Source: Amblyornis subalaris
Lineage: Eukaryota > Chordata > Aves > Passeriformes > Ptilonorhynchidae
Length of the DNA: 64,000 nucleotides
NCBI GenBank assembly: GCA_018881555.1
Contig: JACAXG010000239.1
Location: 248,001-312,000 of the forward strand
Reading direction: 5' to 3'
Shown one piece after another: positions 37,601 to 48,905 of the stretch. Position 1 is the first letter of the stretch. Each line of letters starts with the position of its first letter. The translations under genes were made by a program, and so were the position numbers. A model generated the notes under the pieces. It saw only the letters and a list, made by a program, of their open reading frames with translations. It had not been told where the DNA came from and did not search any database.

Positions 37601-40600
37601 AGGTCAGCAGATGGATGAACAGCAAGCAGGGGTGGGCTGGAAGGTGAAATGCATTTCAGTGAACCAACCTGTTCACTCTCTCTGCTGAAAGGAAGGCATA
37701 AAAGTTACNTTTTCCAGAAATTTATCAGAGGAAGCTGGAAATGGTTGGAAGGTGTTGAATTTCCACTTGCGTTTCCCCTGGCTTTATTACTACTTCATGA
37801 CATGTGCCTGCTTGGCTATATGAAAGAATAAAAGCTGTCTTGGCATTTTCAAAATGATTTGATTATGTTCCCACTTAAATCAGTGCAGAATACAGTGCTG
37901 AATTTGACAGGAGAAATGTTCAGCCAACACTTGGAGCTTTGAAAAATTAGATTCTAATAGTAAAACATGATCTCTCTCCCACGAGATTAGCCTGTTCTGA
38001 AGACACTGATGATCATTCTTAAAATGCACCTAATGTGCCCTTCCAGGATTTCCAGCCATGACACAGGAATGGCTTGAATGTCTGTCCATTTTTTTGGAGA
38101 GCCATCTCTGTAGACTGGCCCCGATGCAGCAGGACTTACAGTGTGCTCACAGCAGCAGAATGTGTCTTATTCCTGTTCCCACTGAAGNGTAGCAAACCTG
38201 CCTGCCAATGGTGGGGAGTAGCTTTGATGCTACTTATAATCATAAGCATAGTGGTTTGGGAGGTATCTTAATCCTACTCTCCACCCTAGATTATGCCTAT
38301 ACTGATGCATAACTGTCCCTTAAAAAGCAGTTGAAAGGAAGCTTGTAATGATTCAGTCTGGCAATGTGTTAGTTTTGCTTCGTTACAAGTTTTGCAAGGT
38401 TTGGTAGAGGTTTTTTGCAAGAAAGGCTTATACCCACTTTTGATGGTAGTTGTAATGTGAATGCATTCCTCTCTGTGTTTTGAAAATAAGAAAAAGATTT
38501 GATCTCATCAGGGCACTTTGGTGCTGACTAACAAAATGGTCATCCAAAAGTATGTTGATTCTAGTTATAAAGTTTCCAGTTTATTGCATTTTACNGTTAC
38601 AGAATGAATGTGTTAGTTCTGCCACTCAGTTTTATGGCTCTTTCTATCAGCTTGAAATCAGATGTTTCAGATATTTGTATAACTGTTAACTTCAGGTATA
38701 CATGCTTTCAGGGATGGTCTAAACACTTGGGTCTATTTGTTCTTAAATTCATTGTTTGGTATTACCACAGTTTGTGTCACAATATTGAGTGACATTAAGT
38801 TTAATAATTCCATAGTGGGTAGAAGTGAATTAATTATATAAAAGTGTAGTATCCTAATCTGGAGGTGTGCTCTCTTCTTTTTACTGGAATCAAAATACTG
38901 GTTTCAAGGTACAAGAAGCAATACTCATCTNTATTTAAACCGCTTGGAGCAGTGTTACCGTCATTGTGGTTGCTTCTTTGATAGGTCAGTTGTTGCTCAC
39001 TTAGGTCCAGAATGCTAAATCAAATCTGTATAATTTAAATGTAGAAACTCACTGTTCTGATCTTCTGACAGAAGTTTGTTAATGCACTTCTAAATACATC
39101 GTTTACCACAGCTCCTAATATAAGATGAATCCCATAAGTATCATACATAGAGATCATCCTCCTTGCACATACCTAGGCAGTCCTGATAAACCTCAGTGTT
39201 CAGGGGTGGCTCTTGAAACTCTTCAGCTCTCTGGCCTTGGATCTGACAGCTGCCTCCCAGTGAAGCTTCTCTCCAGCTTCTGCACTCTCAGATCAGACAA
39301 AGCTCCATGCACTGCTCAGTTGATTCATGTGGCAAGTGCAGGAGCAGAAGATTCATGTCTGCAGGCAGCAGCTTCGCTTTCACCAAGTAGGGGTGTTCAC
39401 AGCCACAAGGAGAACATCTCTGTGGTACTGTGCAGAGCCATAGCAAAGCTGGGAGCACAGCAGCAACCTGGCCCTGCTTTCGAGGGCAGAAGTGAGGGGA
39501 AAAAACATCAGTAATTTTCTTCACTTCCAAGAAATGGCAATTTAACCCTTTCTNTGGGAAAATGACAAAAGAAGGAATAAAAAAAGTAATTTCTGCCCCT
39601 TAGGAAGCTGAAGCCAGCTGACTGGAGGAATGTGATGCCTAGAAACACCCGGGCTAGAGTGATGTGAGTGTGCAGTTACTTGTGCAAAGTACTATATTTC
39701 TTCAAGGAACCACNGAGAAATCAGTAGTACCTCTATCTGTAAATAGTGTAGCCAGAGGGCGAGACTACTCTTCCGATATAGCAAAATTATGGACTTCAGT
39801 ACCTTCAAGAATAGATGAGAACTGAAGCTCCATTTTTCATGTTCTCAGATGCTCCTCAGATGTTGCCTTCCTCCTGGGGCCATGTTTTCTGTGAAGCCTT
39901 CCTGGTCTTCTCTGGGGAGCACGCACAGAGGGACTTCTTGAGAAGAAGTAGGGTGTGAGCATCTCACTTGTGATGGCAATGGGCATATGTTTGAGAGAAG
40001 ACCGTAGCATATTTCAGGCTGTCGTGCCTCTGGAGACATGAAAAGTTGAAACGTCAACAGTTTTTGTGGCAAAATTTTAGGATTATTTAAACGCTGAGTA
40101 AATTGAAGCTCCTGAATATCAGCTTGTATTTCCAGGTCACTTTGCACAATAGAGAGACAGAACTTGACCTGTGTGGCAGAAACACCTCCCTTTCCTCCTG
40201 CCAGGACTGGGGCGGCTTGCCAGCCTCACACCAACTCTGTTACAGCACCTCAGCACCTTCCAAGCACGAGTAGCCAAGCTGTCACAGCTCCTGGCAAGGA
40301 GTTCTCATGAGAAACTGTAAGACTTGCTGAGGTGTCTGTGCTGGAACAGCCCTAGTTTGGCCATGTGCCAGGGCTCAGAAGCATTTTAAAAAGGTACAAA
40401 GTAATATAGTAAAATACTTTATACATATGATTACACCAACTGATTCCCTCTTAGAATGAGCTGTGGAGTCCGGTAACTTCTCTGATTCATAGACTTGCCT
40501 AAAAATGTTGCCTGACTTCATCTAAAGACATGAAGAATTATATCTTAATTTTAGATTAGTATATTAGAACTAAGAATAATAAAAAGAAAAAATCAGACAC

Positions 40601-43600
40601 TGATTTTTGAAAAAAGTTGCATTTTTTTTCAGCTAATTTATCCTCAAGTGCCATCGTAAGGTACAAACCCTGGCTTTTATAGTATTTGTTTATATGCTTT
40701 GAAAACAAGTGCTACAGGGATAATTTTAAAGTGGAGTACCTTCTTCCTAGCTCACCTTAAAGGACTTACTCTTCTGCCTTGTTCAGTAGGAAGTTTTACA
40801 GGGCAATGGATCATAGTAGCTTCCTTAGAAGATGAGAATTTGACCTGGCTCCTTGCGATTATCTCACAGAGCTTTTGCTGCTGATATTAGTGTTTCCAAA
40901 ATATGGAGGTAGTCATATTGACAGAGGAAAGATTGCACTGATATATCATATTCCCCTNGTGTTAAAGATTTCATCTGTATCATTGTAATAAACATTCTAC
41001 AGATCATAGTTATAGCAATAAAAGACCTCGATATGGGCAAGTTCTTTACTGGATTTGGTAGGAGATAGCATTGAAAAAAAAACCCCAACATTCCTTCTGA
41101 ACTCTACTGTATAGTTCCATTGTTTGCTGTACATAAGTAAAACCTTAAAACCCATTAGACCTGCTGGGGAAAAGAAAGAGCCAAAAGCAAGAAATTTTAA
41201 CATCTTGTAGTTTGAAACTGTGGAAAAATCGAATTGCTTATAACACTAATGAGCATATGAAGTCTGCAAGCAGAGGCAGAGCCTCAGTAAGCTGTTTTGC
41301 AAACACTCATTTAATGAGAAGTGTGCCCATGAAGGGTAATTCATAAGCATTGTGTTTTTCCCATTTATTAGAGAAAACATCTCATATTTTTACAGAACAG
41401 TATTAAAAACCAATCCAAAGTGATTCAAAAGATAATTTCAGTCTCCTGTGTGTCTCAACTGAATTGGTATCCTGTTATCTTCCTTCTTTATGTGTGCAAC
41501 ATTTATGCATTGTACTATTTTTGGATTTACTTTCCTGCTTGCTTTGTGGGGCAGTCTAGCCTTGAAGCAGCAGCTCTAACAGGAATGTTGGGGGTTATGG
41601 AGAGTGGTCCCAAACTCGCTGTGCAGCTCNTGGGCAAAAGGACTGATGCAGTACATCAGTGAATTAACAGGATCCCATGCTTGCATTGGCAGGCTGTGCT
41701 ATCTCCCATGTGGCACGAGTGCAGCTGTTGCTGGAAAACCATATTCGTTTTGATGTCTATCGATATAATGATTGGTTTTTTGAGGGGAAAGAGGGATTGA
41801 GGAGAGTCTGTGACAACTATAAAAAGATTGAAAACAGTCCTTAAACAAAAAGTTATTGAGTGAACTGAACTGGGCTCTAAGTGCTCACGTGAGAACACGA
41901 ATTTCATAACTAATGGCTCCTTGGTCCAAGAGANAAATAGGACAATGGCTGGAAAACAGAGGCTTGGCACATTCAGACTCCCAAGNATAAAGCAGGTGCT
42001 TTTAGTGTGTTTTTAAGTAGTTTGGGATAGTGCAAAATCTTCCCTTACAGCCCACTGCTAAATCAAAATAGGTTAGTTTGTCTAAATTATATGTGTACGT
42101 GGTTCAAATGATAAGTAATGAGGAGAATTTCTATGCTCTGTATTAAGAAAATAGAGATGATGTCAGAGGTTCTGTCTAACATTGTGATCTACTTAAAATC
42201 ATTTTTTCCCAGTAGCGCTTAGAGCAGCACCTCTTTTTAGCCTACCAGGGTCAGCGCCCCATGAGACCAGNAGAAGTGCTGGTGGAAGATATGGTGGTCA
42301 GAGGTCATAGTGGGCAGGGTGACCATGAAATGAGAGAGTTTTCAATTATTGGTGAAGTGAGGAAAGGGGTAAACAAAACCTCTACCTCGGATTTCCAGAG
42401 GGCAGGATTTGGCCTATTCAGGGCACTGGTCCAGAGAGTCCCTTGGGAAACAGCCCTTAAAAACAGATGGGTGCAGGATGGCTGGACATAATTTAAGAAA
42501 GAAATCTTAAATGTACAGGACAAGGCTGTCCCTNTGTGCCTAAACACAAGCCAGGGAGGAAGAAGACCTGCCTGGCTGAACAGAGAGCTTTTGCCAGAAC
42601 TCAGGGAAGATATTAAGAGTTTATGACCTTTGGAAGAAGGGGCAGAACTCAGGAAGAGTACAAGGATTTCATTGGGTCATGTAGAGAGAAAATTAGAAAN
42701 GCAAAAGCTCAGCTAGAACTCAATCTGGCCACCACCGTGAAAGGTAATAAAAAGTGGATTTATNAATACATTAATAACAAAGGGAGGGCCAAGGAAAATC
42801 TCTGTCCTTTATTGGACGCAGTGGGGGAACATTATCACTAAGGGTGAGCAGAAGGCTGGATTACTTAATACCTTCTTTGCCTCATTGTTTAACAGAGAGA
42901 CGGGGTATGCCCAAGGCAACCAGCCCCCTGAGCTGGTAGACAGGAANGGGAAGCAGAATCGACCTCCTGCAATGCAAGAGAATGTAGTCATCTGCTGTGC
43001 CACCTAGACACTCACAGGTCTATGGGGCCAGATGGGATTCATGCTAGGGTGATGAGGGAGCTGGCAGAAAAGCTTGTCAGGCTGTTCTCCATCATTTATC
43101 ATCAGTCTTGTTTAACCAGGGAGGTCACAGATAACTGGATGTTAGGCANTGTAATGCCCATCTACAAGAAGAGTCAGAAGGAGAAGGCAGAGAACTACAG
43201 CTCTCACCTTGGTGCAAGGGAAGGTTATGGAACAGATCATCTTGAGTGTGATCACACGGCATGTAAAGGACAACCAGGGGATCAGGCCCGGCCACCATGA
43301 GTTTAGGAAAGGACAGTCCAGCCAAGGCTTGACAATCCTAATCTTTTATGACCACATGACCTGCCTAGTCGATGAAGGAAAGGTTATGGATGTTGTCTAC
43401 CTGGGCTTCAGTAAAGCCTTTGACACTGTCTCCCACAGCAATCTCCTGGAGAAACTGGCAGCCCATGGCCTGAACAGATGCACTCTTTGCTGGATCAAAA
43501 ACTGGCTGGAGGATCAGGCCCAGGGAGTGCTGGTGAATGATGCCACATCCAGTTGGTGGCCAGTCACTAGTGGGGTCCCCAAGGCTCAGTACTGGGGCCA

Positions 43601-45152
43601 GTCCTGTTTAATATCTTTATTGATGGTCTGGATGAGGGAATCAAGTTGTACCCTCAGTCAGTTTGTAGACGACACGAAGTGAGGTGGAAGTGTTGATCTG
43701 CTGGAGGGTAGGAGGGTTCTGCAAAGGGGCCTGGGCAGGCTGGATAGATGGGCNGAGACCAACAGTATGAGGTTCATTAAAGCCAAGTGTTTGGTTCTGC
43801 ACTTGGGTCACAATAACCCCATGTAGCTCTACAGGCTGGGGGAAGAGTGGCTGGAAAGCTGCCCAATGGAAAANGATCTGGGTGTGCTGATGAGTCAGCA
43901 TGTGCCCAAGTGTCCAAGAAGGCCAGTGGCATCCTGGCATGGATAGGGTGACCAAATGCAGTAGGGAAGCTATTATCATCCTGTACTGGGGACTGGTGAG
44001 GCTGCACCTCGAGTGCTGTGTCCAGTTCTGGGCCCCTCACTACAAGAAAGACATTGAGATGCAGGAGCGTGTCCAGAGAAGGGCAACAGAGCTGGTGAAG
44101 GGTCNAGAGAGTAAATCATATGAGGAGTGTCTGACGGAGCTGGGGTTGTTTAGCCTGGAGAAGGGGAGGCTCAGGGGGAACCTTATTGCCCTCTACAACT
44201 GCCTGAAAGGAGGTTGTAACCAGGTGGGGTCAGCCTCTCCTCCCANGCAACAAGCAACAGGAAAAGAGGAAATGGTTTCAGGCTGTGCCAGGGGAGGTTC
44301 AGGTTGGACTTTAAGAAGAATTTCTTTATGGAAGGGGTGGTTAAGCATTGAAATGGGCTGCCCAGGGAGGTGGTGGAGTCACAATCCCTGGAAGTGTTCA
44401 TGAAACAACTGGACGTGTCACTTAGTGCTATGGTTTAGTTGACAAGCTGGTGTTCAGTTAAAAGTTGGACTCGATAATCTTGGAGGTCTTTTCCAATCTT
44501 GCTGACTCTGATTCTCAAGACATGTTCACCAGCAGTCAAAGAAAAACATAAGGCAGTCAGCCTTTAAGTAAGAGATGTTTTGCAAAGTTACGATGACAGC
44601 TANGTGAATCAACCTACTGACAGCATTTCTTATCTTTCAGGCTTGCGGTCTCTTGGGATGACTATTGCTCAGTGCTATGAGGAGGTTGGCCTTCTGCTTC
44701 TTTTCCTCTCCGTAGGAATCTCTATATTTTCCACTGTGGAGTACTTTGTTGAGCAGGGTGTGCCAGGCACAACTTTCACAAGTGTACCTGGTGCTTGGTG
44801 GTGGGCAACAACTTCCATGACAACAGTTGGTTATGGTGACATTAGACCAGACACTACCATTGGTAAGGTAGTAGCCTTTATGTGTATACTATCAGGAATA
44901 CTGGTTTTGGCTTTGCCAATAGCTATAATAAATGACCGTTTTTCTGCCTGTTATTTTACACTGAAGATCAAAGAAGCCGCTCTTCGGCAGCGTGAAGCTC
45001 TAAAGAAACTCATGAAGAACTCATCTAGCGATTCAAACATCAATGTTAATTTGCGAGACGTATACGCACGCAGCGTCATGGACATGTTGCGGTTGAAAAG
45101 CAGAGAGAGAGCAAGTACAAGGAGCAGTGGTGCAGATGATTTTTGGTTTTGA
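34131..45152 (+). CDS. KCNV1: Kv8.1 silent potassium-channel subunit, three exons, complete
   Basis: Join 34131-34612, 36382-36908 and 44641-45152; all junctions are GT-AG and keep frame, giving 506 residues (human Kv8.1 is about 500). Residues 51-160 are the T1 tetramerisation domain, with an exact HX5CX20CC zinc motif (H130, C136, C157-C158). Approximate membrane segments are S1 214-236, S2 249-269, S3 281-300, S4 309-331 (R315, R321, R324, R327, K330), S5 350-372, filter TVGYGD 398-403 and S6 410-436. The S6 hinge reads LPIAI (429-431), without the second proline of the PxP hinge of conducting Kv channels, as is typical of silent subunits. The C terminus ends DDFWF. From family knowledge, Kv8.1 makes no current alone and co-assembles with Kv2-type subunits in neurons, changing their gating and surface expression. 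Assignment rests on near-identity to vertebrate Kv8.1 in T1, S4-S6 and the tail. M8 (34152) is a possible second start. Confidence 0.97.
34613..36381 (+). other. KCNV1: KCNV1 intron 1 (1.77 kb)
   Basis: Bounded by GTGAGT and CAG. The first part repeats the exon end imperfectly (GAGCTCAGCATTGA at 34579 and again near 34655), so a small local duplication spans the donor region. The remainder is unremarkable AT-rich sequence with no recognised mobile element. The last 40 bases carry the G run described separately. Confidence 0.9.
36341..36370 (+). repeat. G-run with Ns at the exon 2 acceptor
   Basis: A 13-G run and further GGG blocks separated by N bases, ending about 11 bp before exon 2. It could form a G-quadruplex or be a miscalled homopolymer. 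Confidence 0.85.
36382..36908 (+). CDS. KCNV1: KCNV1 coding exon 2 (T1-S1 linker to S4)
   Basis: The exon follows a CAG acceptor (AG at 36380-36381), completes R161 and encodes residues 162-336 plus the first base of G337, ending at an AG|GTACAT donor. It carries an acidic linker ([10 protein letters not shown]), S1, S2, S3 and the S4 sensor with Arg/Lys about every third residue; a glutamine (Q318) sits at one sensor position. The polypyrimidine tract expected before the acceptor is replaced by an almost pure G run with several Ns (36341-36367), which is odd for a constitutive exon and may be a sequencing problem. Confidence 0.96.
36909..44640 (+). other. KCNV1: KCNV1 intron 2 (7.73 kb)
   Basis: Bounded by GTACAT and TTTCAG. 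Up to about 42240 I see no recognisable gene or complete repeat; short frames here are chance. From about 42240 to 44515 it is filled by a sense-oriented CR1 LINE, leaving about 125 bp of intron before exon 3. Confidence 0.9.
42240..44515 (+). mobile_element. CR1 LINE in KCNV1 intron 2, 5' truncated, pol disrupted
   Basis: About 2.3 kb in the same orientation as the gene. It reads the region between endonuclease and RT ([20 protein letters not shown], [20 protein letters not shown]), then RT pieces ([29 protein letters not shown]) and the C-terminal [19 protein letters not shown]. In the RT core the FADD-type motif reads FVDD. It ends near GACTCTGATTCTC. Multiple frame breaks and Ns make it inactive. 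It is longer at the 5' side than the copy at 22 kb. Confidence 0.94.
44641..45152 (+). CDS. KCNV1: KCNV1 coding exon 3 (S4-S5 linker, pore, S6, C terminus)
   Basis: The exon follows a good acceptor (CTTATCTTTCAG, with a branch-like CTACTGAC upstream) and encodes the rest of G337 to residue 506 and a TGA stop. It holds S5, the pore helix [10 protein letters not shown], the filter TVGYGD, S6 with the PIA hinge, and a basic cytoplasmic tail rich in Lys and Arg. A CR1 LINE in the same orientation ends about 125 bp upstream. There are no frameshifts and no N bases in the exon. Confidence 0.97.
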
Positions 45153-45482
45153 CTTTGAGTGGAGGTGATTTTTGGTTTTGACTTCAAAGTTATTTAAACT
45201 TGTATAGCACATAGACTACTTCAAAATTGTAGTATTAAGCATCTTTTTTTTATTGTTTGCCACATAGTGTATTTGCTTTTCCAGGTGGAGTTTTGCTTAC
45301 TTGGATGGACTGAAAAACTATTGTATACAAAAGGCAGAAATCATAACATGGAATCTCTCAAGGAGCTTTAAAACCTGCTTTTCAAACTGNATTGTGGTGG
45401 GTGAGATGGGAAATAATGGATCCATGAAAGTAAAACAACGATGCAAGCATCTGTCTAATCTAAATCCCTACTAATGTATAAT

Positions 45483-45488
45483 AATAAA
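45483..45488 (+). terminator. KCNV1: candidate KCNV1 poly(A) signal AATAAA
   Basis: First AATAAA on the sense strand after the stop codon, about 330 nt downstream. Other AATAAA motifs at about 45614 and 46591 could give longer 3' UTRs. Choice of site cannot be made without transcript data. Confidence 0.45.
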
Positions 45489-47963
45489 GTCTTGGTGAAA
45501 ATTGCCACAGTGTTTTGAATTTTAAACATCTAGGTTTTGTATTTGCACTTGGAGAACAAAAGTCAANGTCATTAAGGAAAACCAAAAATGGAAGTCTAAG
45601 AAAATGAAATATTGAATAAATTTAGGATGACATTCTTAATCTTGAAAAACTTAATCTTGAACCCCTTTCTTATCTCCATCTTCTACTCCATTTGCATGAA
45701 AAAAACATTATTAGAGGGTTTGGGGGAGGGAGAAGGGGGTAGGTTTGGAATGTCCTCATTTGCAGAGAAGCAAAGGGCTACCAGATATATAATGGGTATT
45801 AGGACATAGGTGGAAGTACCAAGGAGATGGAAGATCTGCAGCAAAGTATAAAATAGGCATGAAATAAGTGCTATAATATAGAGCATCCTCCATAGTTGTT
45901 TCAGAAGTTGCAGGAGCTAATACAGCCTTTGCAATATAGAAGTAATTTACAAACTTGGTTTGAACTATGGCTTCTCTATGTGTTTTGATTCCCATGACTT
46001 ATTTGTGTAGCTAAGGAGTTTTTGTGCTCAAGTAAAGTCACCGTTGGATAGCAGAAGAAACAGAAATTGTATAAGATAACAAGCTACTCATTTCTCTGTC
46101 TCCTATTAAAATCAGTAGATATTCCAAGTGGACCAGATTTTTTAAAAGTTAATTATCTTTACTGACTCATTATTAGAGAAATACTTCATTACAATCTTTT
46201 GTTCCAAAAGAAAAATGAGCACATTTTGGACTGAATGTTTACTCTATGCAGGAATCAAAGTAAAAACCTAAAATAATCAAAGGTATTTTCGGTCCAGTTT
46301 CCCACAACACACCTGTCTGGTGGCCCAATACCATTCTTAGCAAACAGAGCTTTTCTTTTACATAATTTCACTGATCCAGACTATGACATTGCCATAGAAT
46401 GCATATAACTCAGCTAGTAGGTTAAATTTAAAAAGTCACAAACCTCTCACATTTCACATTTCTTTTGGACAATATAAACATTAAAAAGATACATCTATTA
46501 ACTGTGGATTATTTAGCTTTATGTATTTATGTACATAGAATGCTTTAACTGCCTTTGAGAATATATGAATGGGTGAAATAACCTGCTTTTAATAAACACT
46601 GAATAATACTTGTTTTGAAACAACAGTGTATTCTTCTGTCATTCCCTGTAAATGGTGGTGTAAACATAACAGAGCAACCAAGATTTTCAAGGGCACCCTG
46701 ATGCAAACTGAGCAGCATTTTAGCATGAAACTTCTGATTTGTCAGCTGGCGTCAGTCAGTGTTTGAATGTGAGACCAATGCAGCACACACAGCTATCACC
46801 AGGGTCAGAAGGAAGACAAACACTGGACACCAAAAAAGTGTGTCTTGCTCCACCAGAAATTGCCTAGGTGTGAAAATGTGTAGGTCATCCTCATGGTCTG
46901 TGGTAAACAGAGAGCAACTGTATTATCACAGTGTTCCTCTCTCCCCCAATACTCTATGAATCCATCACAAAACACCCAGTGATGTCCAGGAGACAAAATG
47001 AATTCTGCAGGAGAATGTCTGGTGCAGCCCACTCTAGGTTATTATTTCATAGCTCTTTGGAGCAGGAAGTCTCTCAGGCTGCACAAATTGTACAGGCTGT
47101 TTCTCATTCAAAAGTCATTCTAATTATAGAGAATTAGAAAGAAGCTTTCATTGTGGGAAGGCTGTTTTGTAATGTCTTTTGTGCTCTCTTGTACAGCATC
47201 TGATCTGTGTTTGAGAAAGGAAATGCAGTTAGATAGCTGATTGATTCTCTTTAGGGAAAGGCTGCTTTATTGCATCCTGTGCTTTTTATGAAGGACTCAA
47301 AAGAATGAGAGAAGTGTTCTGGGATGTATTAGTTGATTCACTCCTTTTACCATCTCTGGTGATAGTTTCCTAGAAATGCCCATGGGAAAACGTGGCTCAG
47401 ACTTTATCCAGTAGTTTCTTTGGCCTCTGTTTTCAGCTCTTTTGATTTTAAATTCAGTCTCCCAAGCAGTGTTTGTCAATCATGTTGTTTATACAGAAAG
47501 GTTATCTATCACATTATGGGCTGAGACTAGCAAATCATTTTACAGAGGAAGGCCAGTTCTGCTTTCAGCTCTTACAGACAGAAGGACCAGAGCATTCATA
47601 CTGAGAAACGCACAGTACAGGACATCACAACTCTAAAAAAATGAAGCTACACCATGTACGTGCTAACACAGATTTGGGAAATAGCTCAGCCACCACTAAG
47701 GCACCAAATTAAGAATGTTACTCTGCTATCTTTAGAATGTCACACTAAAGACAAGAAGCTACCTTTTGTCCTCACTTCTGTTCTGCCATCCCTCAGCAGA
47801 CTTGGCAGACATGATCAGTAATATTGGCTGAAAATTCAGCATTTTGGCTCAAAACACCAAGTATTTTCACAAACCGACATCAAAAGGTGTAGTTGCAGCA
47901 CATAGAAAGAAACACTGCATTAACCTTGATTCCTTAGTACAAGAAGTGGTAATAGTGAAAATT
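45489..47963. other. KCNV1 3' flank, no further gene seen
   Basis: May include the 3' UTR if a later poly(A) site (about 45614 or 46591) is used. A G-rich run lies near 45720-45742. No transposon recognised. Confidence 0.5.
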
Positions 47964-48570
47964 ACAGAATCATAGAATCATAGAACAGTTTGGGTTGGAA
48001 GAGACCTTAAAGATCATCTAGATCTAACGCTGGTGTGGGCAGAGNTACCTTTCACTTGACCACGTTGCTCAGAGCCTGTTCAAGACCTGTGTGGCCTTGA
48101 ACACTTCCAGTGATGGGACATCCACAACTTGTCTAGGTATGTGAGTCGACACAAGCAGGCAGCTGGGACAACCACAAACTCAACTAGAATGCAAAGAGTC
48201 AATTTATTCCTGTTCCCTTGCTCACAGGAGCATCCTGAAAGCAGCATCTGGGCAAAGGCACACAAGCAGAGATGCAGCCACCATTAAACTTGGTCCATAC
48301 TAGAGAATTACTGGTCTGCTGTTCATTCAGGCTGCCAGGTCACTTGTTTCCCAGCTGCAAGGTCACTTGATTGATTTACAGTCCTCCTTGCGAGTTTAAC
48401 CCATACCTTCCAACTGGTGAGGTGAGCAACCTCACCACCCTCATAGTGAAGAATTTCTTCCTAAAATTCAATCTAAACCAACCTCTTTCAGTTTAAAGCC
48501 ACTCTCCCTAATCCTGTCATTACATTCTTTTGTAAATAGTTCCTCTTCAGCCTTTTTGTAGTGGCATAAA
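47964..48570 (-). mobile_element. CR1 LINE 3' fragment split by an insert
   Basis: + strand starts with ACAGAATCATAGAATCATAG, the reverse complement of the CR1 tail, and continues to GGACATCCACAACTTGTCTA (about 48137). CR1 sequence resumes at about 48421 (AACCTCACCACCCTCATAG) and runs to about 48570. The intervening 280 bp is foreign to CR1. Confidence 0.88.
48140..48420 (-). repeat. nested insert in the CR1, LTR-like
   Basis: About 280 bp interrupting CR1. Candidate ends are TGTGAGTCGAC at 48140 and CCTTCCA at 48412. On the minus strand GGAATAAATTGACTC provides a poly(A) signal about 60 bp from the end, as in a short LTR. I find no perfect target duplication, and the right boundary is uncertain by about 8 bp. 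Confidence 0.5.
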
Positions 48571-48709
48571 CTACAATGTAGACAAACAGTCTGAAAAATC
48601 TCTCATATTTGCTTATAGATGCTTAGGGACAGCTTTTCCTTTGGGCCAGTGTAGTCCAAACCCACCAAAATTTTTAAACATCACAACAATTGTTGTCATT
48701 TTTACTTTG

Positions 48710-48905
48710 AGGAAAGCCAGTGGCCTTCTGGGTCACATAAGGCAGAGCATTGCCAGGAGGTCAGGGGAGATGGTCCTGCTCGTCTTGCTCAGCCTGATGA
48801 GACAGATCTGGGTGATGTGTCCAGTGCTGGGCACTCCAGTGCAAGAAAAGAGGGACAGGCTCCTGGAGACAGTCCAGCAAAATAGTGGAGGGCCAGGTTG
48901 CAGAG
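48710..48905 (+). mobile_element. CR1 LINE internal fragment
   Basis: AAGCCAGTGGCCTTCTGGGT, then GTGTCCAGTGCTGGGCACTC and GACAGGCTCCTGGAGACAGT match the CR1 region after the RT (frames GLLGHIRQSIARRSGEM). It lies opposite in orientation to the neighbouring CR1 at 48.0-48.6 kb, so is a separate insertion. Confidence 0.8.
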
